A stretch of DNA of 38,416 bases from Actinomycetes bacterium (GCA_021831125.1 JAKBNI010000010.1:1-38416); one strand, 5' to 3'; shown: positions 12,297 to 20,636, counted from the first letter of the stretch. Translations and numbers: made by a program. Notes: a model not told the origin generated them from the letters alone.

Positions 12297-14222
12297 CTAG
12301 GCGAAGCGGGCGCGAGGCGCCTCGGGCGCCGCGGGCGCGAACTCGGGCTCGTCGCGCAGCAGCCGGGTGAAGGCGCCGGCCAGTCCCTCGGGGTCGAGCC
12401 CGATCTCGGCGAGCAGGTGGTCGGGCCGGTCGTGGGTGAGAAAGACCCTCGGCACGCCCAGGATCCGCGTGGTGGGGAAGGGGCGGGCGAGCTCCTGGGC
12501 CCGGCCGCGCACCGCCGAGACCATGAGCGTGCCGGCCCCGCCGTGGCGGGTGCCGTCCTCGACGGTGATGATGCGCGTGTGGGCGACGGCGTCGTCGATC
12601 ATGGCCGGGTCCGGGGGCAGGACCCGCACGTCGTACAGGGTGACGCGTTCGGCGTCCTCGCCCATCAGCTCGAGCGCGGCGTGGGCCGCGGGGGCCATCT
12701 TGCCCAGCGCCAGGACGCAGAGCGACCCGTCGCCCGAGCGGACCCGGCGTGCCGAGAGGCCCTCACCGACCCGGCCGTCGAAGGGGCGCGGCATCGTCTT
12801 GGGGTAGCGGATCGCCGCCGGGGCCGAGAGCGAGAGCGCGGTGCGCAGCATCACCTCGACCTCCGCCGCGCTCGAGGGCGCGAAGACCGTCATGTTGGGG
12901 ATCGCCAGGCACAGGGCGAGGTCGAGCAGGCCGTGGTGGCTCGGGCCGTCGTCTCCGGTGATCCCGGAGCGGTCGAACACGAAGACGACGGGCAGGTCCA
13001 GCAGGCCCACGTCGAGGTGGGCCTGGTCGAAGGCCCGGGAGAAGAAGGTCGAGTACACCGCGACGACGGGCTTGAGCCCACCCATGGCCATACCGGCGGC
13101 GGCGGTGACCATGTGCTGCTCGGCGATCCCGACGTCGAAGAACCGCTCGGGGTACTTCGTCTCGAAGTCCAGCAGTCCCGTCGGGCCGGCCATCGCGGCG
13201 GTGAGCGCGACCACGCGGTCGTCCTCGGCCGCCGCGGCGAGCAGCGCCTCGGAGAAGGCCTGGCTGAACGACGGCGGGATCGCGACGTCGTCGTCGACGC
13301 GCGGAGAGAGCTTGTAGTCGTGCATGCGCAGGTCGTCGCTCACCGCCGGGCCGTAGCCGCGGCCCTTCTGGGTGAGCACGTGGACGACGATGGGCCCGTC
13401 CCACTGGGCGGCGCTCGTGAGGGCGTGCTCAAGGGCCTCGACGTTGTGACCGTCGATCGGCCCGACGTAGCGCACGCCGAGGGTCTCGAAGAAGGTATGG
13501 GGAGTGACCATCTCGCGCACGGCCGTCGTGACGCTGTCGATGCCCCGGTAGGCCGCCTTGCCCAGGCGCGGGAGCCGCGGGACGAGCCGGCGCACGCCGC
13601 TGCGCACACTGAGGTAGGTGCGGTTCAGGCGCAGCGCGGTGAGCGACTCGGAGAGCTTCGAGACGGTCGGGGCGTAGCTGCGTCCGTTGTCGTTGAGCAC
13701 GATGACGACGCGCTGGTTGGAGTGGCCCAGGTTGTTGAGGGCCTCGTAGGCCATGCCCCCGGTGAGCGAGCCGTCGCCCACCACCGCCACCACGTGGCGC
13801 CGGCCCCCCCGGCCGGCCAGCTCGCGGCGCCGCTCGAGGGCCACCGACAGGCCGTGGGCGTAGGAGAGAGCCGTAGAGGCGTGGGACGACTCGATCCAGT
13901 CGTGCTGGCTCTCGGAGCGGTTCGGGTAGCCCGAGAGCCCACCGCGCTGGCGCAGCGACTTGAAGCCGTAGCGCCGGCCGGTCAGGAGCTTGTGGACGTA
14001 GGCCTGGTGGCCGGTGTCCCAGAGGAGCACGTCCTGGGGCGACTCGAAGACCCGGTGCAGGGCGAGGGTGAGCTCCACCACCCCGAGGTTCGACCCCAGG
14101 TGGCCGCCGGTCTTGGTGACCGAGGCGATGATGAAGTCTCGGATCTCGCGGCTCAGTTGATCGAGCTGCTCGTAGGTGAGCGCCCGAAGGTCGTCCGGGC
14201 TCTCGATGGACGGCAGGATCAT
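12297..14222 (-). CDS. dxs: 1-deoxy-D-xylulose-5-phosphate synthase
   Basis: TGGHLGSNLGVVELTLALHRVF, DTGHQAYVHKLLTGR, GDGSLTGGMAYEALNNLG, DVGIAEQHMVTAAAGMAMGG; ATG at 14222 chosen over the 5'-extended ORF. Confidence 0.95.
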   Translation of the reverse strand: MILPSIESPDDLRALTYEQLDQLSREIRDFIIASVTKTGGHLGSNLGVVELTLALHRVFESPQDVLLWDTGHQAYVHKLLTGRRYGFKSLRQRGGLSGYPNRSESQHDWIESSHASTALSYAHGLSVALERRRELAGRGGRRHVVAVVGDGSLTGGMAYEALNNLGHSNQRVVIVLNDNGRSYAPTVSKLSESLTALRLNRTYLSVRSGVRRLVPRLPRLGKAAYRGIDSVTTAVREMVTPHTFFETLGVRYVGPIDGHNVEALEHALTSAAQWDGPIVVHVLTQKGRGYGPAVSDDLRMHDYKLSPRVDDDVAIPPSFSQAFSEALLAAAAEDDRVVALTAAMAGPTGLLDFETKYPERFFDVGIAEQHMVTAAAGMAMGGLKPVVAVYSTFFSRAFDQAHLDVGLLDLPVVFVFDRSGITGDDGPSHHGLLDLALCLAIPNMTVFAPSSAAEVEVMLRTALSLSAPAAIRYPKTMPRPFDGRVGEGLSARRVRSGDGSLCVLALGKMAPAAHAALELMGEDAERVTLYDVRVLPPDPAMIDDAVAHTRIITVEDGTRHGGAGTLMVSAVRGRAQELARPFPTTRILGVPRVFLTHDRPDHLLAEIGLDPEGLAGAFTRLLRDEPEFAPAAPEAPRARFA

Positions 14223-14230
14223 CGGCGTCC

Positions 14231-14236
14231 AGCCTA
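14231..14236 (-). promoter_or_regulatory. putative -10 box TAGGCT of dxs (leaderless)
   Basis: 8 nt upstream of ATG 14222. Confidence 0.45.
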
Positions 14237-14262
14237 CCGGCGGGTAGGCCCGGGAGGGGGCG

Positions 14263-14562
14263 TCAGTCGGCCGACGACGCGCCGGCCGTGGGAGCGGTCG
14301 CGGCCGGCGCGGGCGACGGCGCGGCCTCGGCGGCCGGGCTCGGCGAGGTCGCGCCCGACGTGGCGCCGCTCGACGAGGACCCCGACGGTCGGCTGTCGGT
14401 CTTGTAGAAGCCGCTGCCCTTGAAGACAATCCCCACCGAGGAGAAGACCCGGCGCAGCGGCCCCCCACAGCGCGGGCAGTCGGTCAGGGGAGCGTCGCTG
14501 AAGCGCTGGACGGCCTCGTGGCGCTCGCGGCAGTTCTGGCACTCGTACTCGTAAGTGGGCAT
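14263..14562 (-). CDS. FmdB family zinc-ribbon protein
   Basis: MPTYEYECQNCRERHEAVQRFSDAPLTDCPRCGGPLRRVFSSVGIVFKGSGFYKTDSR followed by a low-complexity S/A/P tail. Confidence 0.88.
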   Translation of the reverse strand: MPTYEYECQNCRERHEAVQRFSDAPLTDCPRCGGPLRRVFSSVGIVFKGSGFYKTDSRPSGSSSSGATSGATSPSPAAEAAPSPAPAATAPTAGASSAD

Positions 14563-14624
14563 GGGACCTCGGGACACGACGACCCGAGCAGTGTACCGGT
14601 CACGGACGGGGAAACGGCCGTGGG

Positions 14625-14630
14625 TAGCAT
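14625..14630 (+). promoter_or_regulatory. putative -10 box TAGCAT of moaC (leaderless)
   Basis: 6 nt upstream of ATG 14637. Confidence 0.5.
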
Positions 14631-14636
14631 GGCGCG

Positions 14637-15140
14637 ATGGACGACTTCCGCCAGCTGCGTCGGCCCGGCGGGGCCGGGGCCTTCGGGCGCGAGATCGGTC
14701 CGAGCGAGGTCAGCGCACGCCGCGCCCTGGCCCGCTGTCGGGTGACGATGCTGCCCTCCACGACCGAGGCCGTCGCCGCCAACACCCTGAACAAGGGGGA
14801 CGTCCTGGCGACCGCCCGGGTGGCGGGTATCCAGGCGGCCAAGCACGCGGCGACGCTGCTGCCCATGGCCCACCCGGTCCTGGTCGGCAACGTCCACGTG
14901 AACTTCACCATCGCCGACAGCCACATCGAGGTCGAGGCGGCCGTCGACACGGTCGACCGCACCGGAGTGGAGATGGAGGCCCTGACGGCCGCCACCGTGG
15001 CGGCGTTGACGATCTACGACATGTGCAAGTCGACGGACCGCACGATGACCATCGAGCAGGTGGCGCTGTGGGAGAAGTCCGGTGGTCGCTCGGGCACGTG
15101 GCGTCGCGACGGGTTCGGCGACGGCGCGAACGGCGCCTAG
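14637..15140 (+). CDS. moaC: cyclic pyranopterin monophosphate synthase MoaC
   Basis: AGIQAAKHAATLLPMAHPVL, DRTGVEMEALTAATVAALTIYDMCKSTDRTM. Confidence 0.94.
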   Translation: MDDFRQLRRPGGAGAFGREIGPSEVSARRALARCRVTMLPSTTEAVAANTLNKGDVLATARVAGIQAAKHAATLLPMAHPVLVGNVHVNFTIADSHIEVEAAVDTVDRTGVEMEALTAATVAALTIYDMCKSTDRTMTIEQVALWEKSGGRSGTWRRDGFGDGANGA

Positions 15141-15163
15141 TCCGCCCTCGACCCCGGGGCGAG

Positions 15164-15169
15164 TACCCT
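15164..15169 (+). promoter_or_regulatory. putative -10 box TACCCT of the PafBC-like gene (leaderless)
   Basis: 6 nt upstream of GTG 15176. Confidence 0.5.
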
Positions 15170-15175
15170 CCATCC

Positions 15176-17140
15176 GTGGCCGCCAAGGAGACCGCCGTCC
15201 GCGCGGGCGTCGAGCAGAGCCGTGAGAGGCTCGTCGCGCTCGTCTTGCTGCTCCAGCGCGCCTACCAGCGCGGGCCGCTCACCCAGGAGCAGATCGTCCG
15301 GGAGCTGACCGTCGACGAGTTCCCGGCCTCGGCCCGGGGGCCGCGCAAGGTACGGGCCTACGAGGGCAGTGACGTCGCGGTGCGCCAAAAGTTCGAGCGC
15401 GACAAGGCCCGGATCCGGGACCTCGGGTTCGAGATCGAGACGGTGACCCTGCCCGACGGCTCGATCGGCTACCGGATCGACCCGGCCAGCGCGTACGCCC
15501 CGGCCATCGCCTTCACCCCGGACGAGGCGCGGGTCGTGCGCCTCGCCCTCGCCCTGTGCGGGGTCGGGCGTCGCGGTGTCTTCTCGCTCTTCAGCGACGC
15601 GCCGTCGTTCGACGGCGGGCGTGAGGCCTCGCCCTACCTGACGCCCATCCTGCGCGCGCTCCACCTGCGCCGGGCGCTGGCCTTCGACTACCTCTCGTCG
15701 ACCAACAAGACCCGCCGGGTCGAGCCCCTCGTGCTCGACGTGATCCGCGGGGTGGGCTATCTCGTGGCCCGGGTCCAGGACGCGAGCGAGATCAAGGGCT
15801 ACCGGCTCAACCGCATCACCTCGATGCCCATCGTGCTCTCCGACGCCTTCGGGGTCGACGAGGAGACGCTGGCCCTGGCGCGCGCCTGGCGCCCCGAGTT
15901 CGCACGCCCCCCCAAGCCGCTGCGCGTCGTGGTGGCCACCAACGAGGCCTACGCCGAGCTCCTGGCCCGCCAGTACCCTGCGGCCGAGCTGGACCGCCAC
16001 GGTGACGGCGCCGTCGACGTGGTCATCGACTTCGACTCCCCGCGCAACGCCCTGCGCTTCGTCCTGGAGGGCGCCGACCGGGTCCGCCTGCGCTCGCCCA
16101 AGTCGCTGCGCACCGAGCTCGCGCAGTGGCTCGACGGGGTCAACCACGCCGCGGTCCCCGCGATCGAGCCCGGCCGGTTCGAAGCTGCCGGGGGTCAGGA
16201 CGTCCTCGGCCAGACCCTTCAGCTCCTGCACGCGGTCTACGCGAGCGAGGACGGGCTGCGCGTCACGGAGCTGGCGGCGCGCTTCGGCCTCGCCCCGGCG
16301 CACGTCCGGCTGATCATGGATCGACTCGTGACCATGGAGCCGCTCGTCGACACGACCGACGGCACCGACACCTTCCCCGCGCACGTCATCAAGGAGTGCG
16401 ACGACTGGGACGACGAGGAAAACGACGACTCCCTCTACCGTGCCGACTTCTCCGACCTCCCCCACGGGGCGCCCGAGCCGTCGCCGCTGATGTGGCGTGA
16501 CCTCTACGAGCTCAACATCGCCCTGCGAGAGGCCTCGCGAGTGTACGACGAGCCCTCGGTCCACTCGGCCATCGCCAAGATCGAGGCCGCGGTCGCCGCG
16601 CCGGTGCAGGTCGAGTCCGCGAGCGAGAGGCTGCTCGGCGACGTCGAGCGCGCCGTCGAGGAGCACGCGCAGATCAAGGTCGAGTACCTGAGCGCCGCCT
16701 CCGGGGAGGTGTCGGTCCGGGCGATCGAGCCCCGCGAGATCCGGGTCCTCAACGGACACGCCTACGTCCGGGCGTACTGCACGAGCCGCGAGGGCTGGCG
16801 GACGTTCCGGGTGGACCGGGTCAACGCGATCCTCGCCACGTCGCCGGTCACGTCCGTGCGGCCGGCCGACCCCGTGGCGAACTGGCTGACCCAGGTCGGC
16901 GAGGAGGGTCATCAGGTGGTGGTCGTCGTCGAGGCCGGCCAGCGCTGGCTGTTCGAGCCGCTCCCCGGCGCGCGCTGGCTGGCTCTGCCCGACGGGCGCC
17001 ACGCGGTGACCTTCCGGGTGGGGGACCCCGTGACGCTCGACCGGCTGATGGTCCAGGCCGGTCCCGGCGCCGCCGTCGCCTCCGCGGAGCTGCGCGACGC
17101 GGGCCGCGAGCTCGCCCGGCGCATCGCGGCGACCCTGTAG
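15176..17140 (+). CDS. WYL-domain transcriptional regulator, fused PafB-PafC-like
   Basis: Two successive HTH + WYL-like modules (SRERLVALVLLLQRAYQRGPLTQEQIVREL...; TLQLLHAVYASEDGLRVTELAARFGLAPAHVRLIMDRL...) in one ORF; GTG start. Confidence 0.8.
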   Translation: MAAKETAVRAGVEQSRERLVALVLLLQRAYQRGPLTQEQIVRELTVDEFPASARGPRKVRAYEGSDVAVRQKFERDKARIRDLGFEIETVTLPDGSIGYRIDPASAYAPAIAFTPDEARVVRLALALCGVGRRGVFSLFSDAPSFDGGREASPYLTPILRALHLRRALAFDYLSSTNKTRRVEPLVLDVIRGVGYLVARVQDASEIKGYRLNRITSMPIVLSDAFGVDEETLALARAWRPEFARPPKPLRVVVATNEAYAELLARQYPAAELDRHGDGAVDVVIDFDSPRNALRFVLEGADRVRLRSPKSLRTELAQWLDGVNHAAVPAIEPGRFEAAGGQDVLGQTLQLLHAVYASEDGLRVTELAARFGLAPAHVRLIMDRLVTMEPLVDTTDGTDTFPAHVIKECDDWDDEENDDSLYRADFSDLPHGAPEPSPLMWRDLYELNIALREASRVYDEPSVHSAIAKIEAAVAAPVQVESASERLLGDVERAVEEHAQIKVEYLSAASGEVSVRAIEPREIRVLNGHAYVRAYCTSREGWRTFRVDRVNAILATSPVTSVRPADPVANWLTQVGEEGHQVVVVVEAGQRWLFEPLPGARWLALPDGRHAVTFRVGDPVTLDRLMVQAGPGAAVASAELRDAGRELARRIAATL

Positions 17141-17166
17141 GCGACCGTTGGGCCCGGGAGGGCCCG

Positions 17167-18240
17167 ATGATCCGTGTCCTGGCGCGGCGCAGCCTGGATG
17201 TCACCTACTTCACCCGGGACCCGGCGCGCGAGCTGGAGGGCGTGCGCGAGGGCGGCCCGGGGTGGTGGCTTCGAGGAGGGGGTGATTCGACGGACCCGGC
17301 GCGCGTGGCGCGGGTGCTCACGGGCACGGCCCGGGCGAGGACCGTCGGCTACGACCTGGTGGTCGCGGCGCCCCGGGTCGTGTCGGTGCTCGTCGCGCTC
17401 GACGAGGGGCGCGCGAACGGCGTCGTCGCCGCGCACCGGGTCGCGGTGGGCGCCGCGATCGACTACCTCGAGGACCGGGCGCTCGTCGTGCGCGAACGGA
17501 CGGGGGGCGAGACGCGCACGCGCGCGGCACGGTGGGAGTCCGCGGTCGCCTTCACCCACGGGGTCAACCGCCACGCGGAGCCCCATCTGCACGACCACGT
17601 CCTGGTGGGCGCTCGGCCCGAGGGCGCCGACGTGGTGCTCGACGCCCGAGCCCTCGTCGCCCACACGCGCGCGGCCGACGCCCTCTACCGCGCGACCCTG
17701 CGCTACGAGGTGGCGCGGCGCGCCGGGTTCGAGGTGTGGCGCTCCTTCGCAGGGGTCGAGCACGTCAGCGATCTCGACGAGGGCTACCGTGCCCTGTGGC
17801 CCGGCCACCACGCGGCGCGCGGCGAGAAGGCCCACTGGGAGCGTGGGGAGGTCGTTGAGCGCTGGCGGGCCGAACGTCGACGGGTCGTGCTCGTGGGCGC
17901 GCGCCCCGCACCGACTCGTCACCGCGCCACGCTCGACGAGCACCGCTTCGCGGGCGCCTTCGAGGGACGCCTCGACGTGGCCCGTCGCCACGTCGTCGCG
18001 GCGTGGGCCGACGCCGCCGTGTTCGGCCAGCGCGCGCCCGAGGTGGTCGCCTCGGTCGACGTCCTCTACCCCGAGCTGCGAGGCGGACGCGGCGTGCACG
18101 AGGTGACCGTGGGCGTACCGCGGGCGCGGATGCTCGAGCGCGTGGCCGAGCGCGGCGCGCGCCCCCTGGAGCCGGCGGCGCTCGACGCGTGGTCTCAGCG
18201 CTCGCGGTCCCGTGAGAGGGCGCGCGAGCGCTCCTGGTGA
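17167..18240 (+). CDS. MobF/TrwC-like relaxase domain protein, lacking a helicase domain
   Basis: YDLVVAAPRVVSVLVALDEG and three-histidine motif FTHGVNRHAEPHLHDHVLVGARPEG; 357 aa only; upstream GGGAGG, 26 nt after the PafBC-like gene. Confidence 0.82.
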   Translation: MIRVLARRSLDVTYFTRDPARELEGVREGGPGWWLRGGGDSTDPARVARVLTGTARARTVGYDLVVAAPRVVSVLVALDEGRANGVVAAHRVAVGAAIDYLEDRALVVRERTGGETRTRAARWESAVAFTHGVNRHAEPHLHDHVLVGARPEGADVVLDARALVAHTRAADALYRATLRYEVARRAGFEVWRSFAGVEHVSDLDEGYRALWPGHHAARGEKAHWERGEVVERWRAERRRVVLVGARPAPTRHRATLDEHRFAGAFEGRLDVARRHVVAAWADAAVFGQRAPEVVASVDVLYPELRGGRGVHEVTVGVPRARMLERVAERGARPLEPAALDAWSQRSRSRERARERSW

Positions 18241-19526
18241 CGGGCGAGTCGGGGGTCGGCGTAGTAGGGCGTGAGGGCGACCCAGCGCAGGTCGTTCGTC
18301 GCCGAGAGCGCGAGGGCGTGGCCCGGGCGCCCGCGCCCGACGTCGCTCGCGGTGACCCTCGTGCGCTCGACCCACCCGCTCGAGAGGCTCCGCGCGCGCC
18401 CTCGATGGTCGCGGTGCACCGTGGGGTTCGCGACGAACTCGCGCCCGCCGAGGCGCTCGAGCGCCTCGAGCGTCGCGCGGTCGGCGATGCCCGGGAAGAC
18501 CAGGGTGGAGGGGAAGAGGGAGAGGAGGCCGTCCGCGCCCGCGCCCCACCGGGCGCGGGCCTGGCTGAGGTCCTGTAGGCAGGCGAGGGTCACGACCCCC
18601 TGGCCCCCGCCCTCGGAGACGATCGAGCCGAGCCGCGGCAGGGGCGCGACGTTGGCCAGCTCATCGAGAGCGAGCAGGAGCCGGGCGCCCTCGTGGTGGC
18701 GCTCGTAGGTGGCGTGGACGACCTCGTCGATCAGCCCGACCACGAGCGGCGTGGCCACGGCCTGGTGACGACTGGGCGAGACCACGTGGAGGTGGTGGCC
18801 GCCTTCGAGGAACGCGTCGAGGTCGAGGGGTGGCTCGAGGGACGCGGCCCGCGCCGCGTCGGTGCGCAGTCCGGCGAACAGCCCGGCCGCGGTCGACCAG
18901 ATCCCCGAGCGCTCGCGTTCCTCGGTGGCGAGCACGCCGCGCAGGGTGGCCACCGAGGCGTGGCGCTCCCCGTGGTGGGCGACGAGGGCGTCACCGAGCT
19001 CGCCGACCGAGCGCTCGTCGACGCGGGTCGCGAGTTGGCCGAGAGGCTCGTCGCGCAGCGCGGCGCCGTGGAGGAGGGGGGCGAGGAGGGCCGCCGCTCG
19101 CTCGCTCCAGTGGTCCTCGGCACGCTCCACGCTGCGTCGTGAGACGTCGAGCAGCGTGCGCGCGACGAGGACCGCGCCGTCCCATCGACGGGCCTGGCGC
19201 AGTGGCGAGTAGCCGACGCGCGTAGCGCCCTCGGGCGTCGCGACGGTGCCCGAGGGATCGAACAGGAGTGTCGCGACGTCACGACGTGCGCGGGCCATCG
19301 TCGTCACGACGTCGTCCTTTGTCGAGGTGACCACGCACGCGTCGGTGGTCATCAGGAGATTCGGGATGATGATCGAACTCGTCTTGCCACTACGCGTGGG
19401 TCCGAGGACGAGTGTCGAACGCTGCGCGCCACTCGTCGCGTCGCCGTGCGCGCCGCGACCGAGGTAGACACCGTCGAGTTCGACCACGCACCCATCGGTC
19501 GGAAAGTGGTGCGAAATGCTTGACAC
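18195..19526 (-). CDS. VirD4/TraG-like type IV coupling ATPase without evident N-terminal TM anchor
   Basis: Walker A LGPTRSGKTSSIIIPNLL, Walker B LLLALDELANVAPLPRLGSIVSEGGGQGV, TLACLQDLSQARARWG; GTG start. Confidence 0.85.
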   Translation of the reverse strand: MSSISHHFPTDGCVVELDGVYLGRGAHGDATSGAQRSTLVLGPTRSGKTSSIIIPNLLMTTDACVVTSTKDDVVTTMARARRDVATLLFDPSGTVATPEGATRVGYSPLRQARRWDGAVLVARTLLDVSRRSVERAEDHWSERAAALLAPLLHGAALRDEPLGQLATRVDERSVGELGDALVAHHGERHASVATLRGVLATEERERSGIWSTAAGLFAGLRTDAARAASLEPPLDLDAFLEGGHHLHVVSPSRHQAVATPLVVGLIDEVVHATYERHHEGARLLLALDELANVAPLPRLGSIVSEGGGQGVVTLACLQDLSQARARWGAGADGLLSLFPSTLVFPGIADRATLEALERLGGREFVANPTVHRDHRGRARSLSSGWVERTRVTASDVGRGRPGHALALSATNDLRWVALTPYYADPRLARHQERSRALSRDRER

Positions 19527-19771
19527 GCCCTCGCGTACCGAGTGAACTTTTCATTGTCCTTTGGCGGAGGGGGCCGAAAGGCGTGAGTCGTCCCAGACGA
19601 CGAGCGCCGCTCCTGCGTCACGGGGCCGTGCACTGCGGGCAGTCGCGGTACGGCCGAGAGGCCGGGCCGCACATGTGCGAGTTCACGTCAATCAAGGCGG
19701 TACCCGACGCGTCATCACAGTGGTGACCGGTGGTCCCAAGTTGATTCAACGTTGAGTCCCAAGGAGGGAAA

Positions 19772-20023
19772 GTGGCACCTGCCGCGAAGAAGAAGGCTGC
19801 GGCTAAGAAGGCCCCGGCCAAGAAGGCTGCGGCCAAGCGCCCGGCCAAGAAGGCTGCGGCGAAGAAGGCCCCGGCCAAGAAGAAGGCCCCGGCCAAGAAG
19901 GCTGCGGCCAAGCGCCCGGCCAAGAAGGCTGCGGCCAAGCGCCCGGCCAAGAAGGCTGCGGCCAAGCGCCCGGCCAAGAAGGCTGCGGCCAAGCGCCCGG
20001 CCAAGAAGGCTGCGGCCAAGTAG
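19772..20023 (+). CDS. histone H1-like Lys/Ala/Pro/Arg-rich basic protein
   Basis: AAGGAGG Shine-Dalgarno ahead of a GTG start; [27 protein letters not shown]...; 30 K and 5 R in 83 aa, no acidic residues. Confidence 0.85.
   Translation: MAPAAKKKAAAKKAPAKKAAAKRPAKKAAAKKAPAKKKAPAKKAAAKRPAKKAAAKRPAKKAAAKRPAKKAAAKRPAKKAAAK
19898..20020 (+). repeat. 27-bp tandem repeat (aaggctgcggccaagcgcccggccaag), about 4.5 copies
   Basis: Four full identical 27-bp units plus a partial fifth, encoding (KAAAKRPAK)n in the H1-like gene. Confidence 0.95.
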
Positions 20024-20049
20024 TCACAGACTCTCGCCGAGAGAGTGGT

Positions 20050-20079
20050 GCTGGAGGGGGCCCCGGGGCCCCCTCCAGC
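20050..20079. terminator. perfect 15-bp inverted repeat, possible bidirectional terminator
   Basis: gctggagggggcccc/ggggccccctccagc between convergent genes; no clear U-tract. Confidence 0.6.
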
Positions 20080-20084
20080 GCTGT

Positions 20085-20636
20085 CTAGGGGCTAAGGCGC
20101 TCGAGGTCCCCCGGATCGTCCACGTCAAAGCGCCACGGGCTATCGGTGACGGTCCGCCACGCGAGCCCGAGACGGGCCGCCTCGCGCTCGTGGTGCGTCC
20201 GCGACGACGGGCCGAAGCAGAACCGGAAGTCCGCGCCGGTGGGGACGACGAGCACGGTGGTCCCGGTGCCGTGGTGGTCGGCGACGACGGTAACGCCCGG
20301 TTCGGGCAGGAAGTCCCCGAGGCCCGCCGGATCGACGAGGTCACCGTGGGCGACGACGGCCACGTCGACCACGTCCGCGATCCGCCGGTACGCCGCACCG
20401 ACGGCGGCGTTGAGCCCCGGTGGCGTGAGCACCACGCCCGCGCCGAGTGCGCGCGCCCAGCGGGCCACGTCGTCGTCGTCGGTCGCCACGAACGTGTCGC
20501 GGGGACGGGCGGAGAGCACGACGGCGCGCGCGAGCTCCTCGACGAGCCGCCGCACGTCGAGGCCCGCGACGGCGCGCAGGCGTGACTTGGCGCGATCGAA
20601 CGACCTCAGGGGCACGATGACGCCGACCTCCACCAC
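20085..20636 (-). CDS. cofC: 2-phospho-L-lactate/phosphoenolpyruvate guanylyltransferase (F420 biosynthesis)
   Basis: VIVPLRSFDRAKSRLR, VVAHGDLVDP, DHHGTGTTVLVVP, FGPSSRTHH, FDVDDPGDL as in CofC/FbiD. Confidence 0.88.
   Translation of the reverse strand: MVEVGVIVPLRSFDRAKSRLRAVAGLDVRRLVEELARAVVLSARPRDTFVATDDDDVARWARALGAGVVLTPPGLNAAVGAAYRRIADVVDVAVVAHGDLVDPAGLGDFLPEPGVTVVADHHGTGTTVLVVPTGADFRFCFGPSSRTHHEREAARLGLAWRTVTDSPWRFDVDDPGDLERLSP

Noticed and set aside
19600-19740. Possible tRNA or tRNA-like element
   Set aside because: No convincing T-loop (GTTCRANNC), anticodon arm or acceptor pairing.
19618-20019. Antisense ORF encoding (LAGRLAAAF)n hydrophobic repeats
   Set aside because: It is the mirror of the K/A/P/R tandem repeat, and the sense strand has a strong Shine-Dalgarno and H1-like composition. 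The Cys-containing tail (MCGPASRPYRDCPQCTAP) is only 18 aa and unsupported.
19898-20020. CRISPR-like direct repeats
   Set aside because: Contiguous in-frame tandem repeats without unique spacers; protein-coding.
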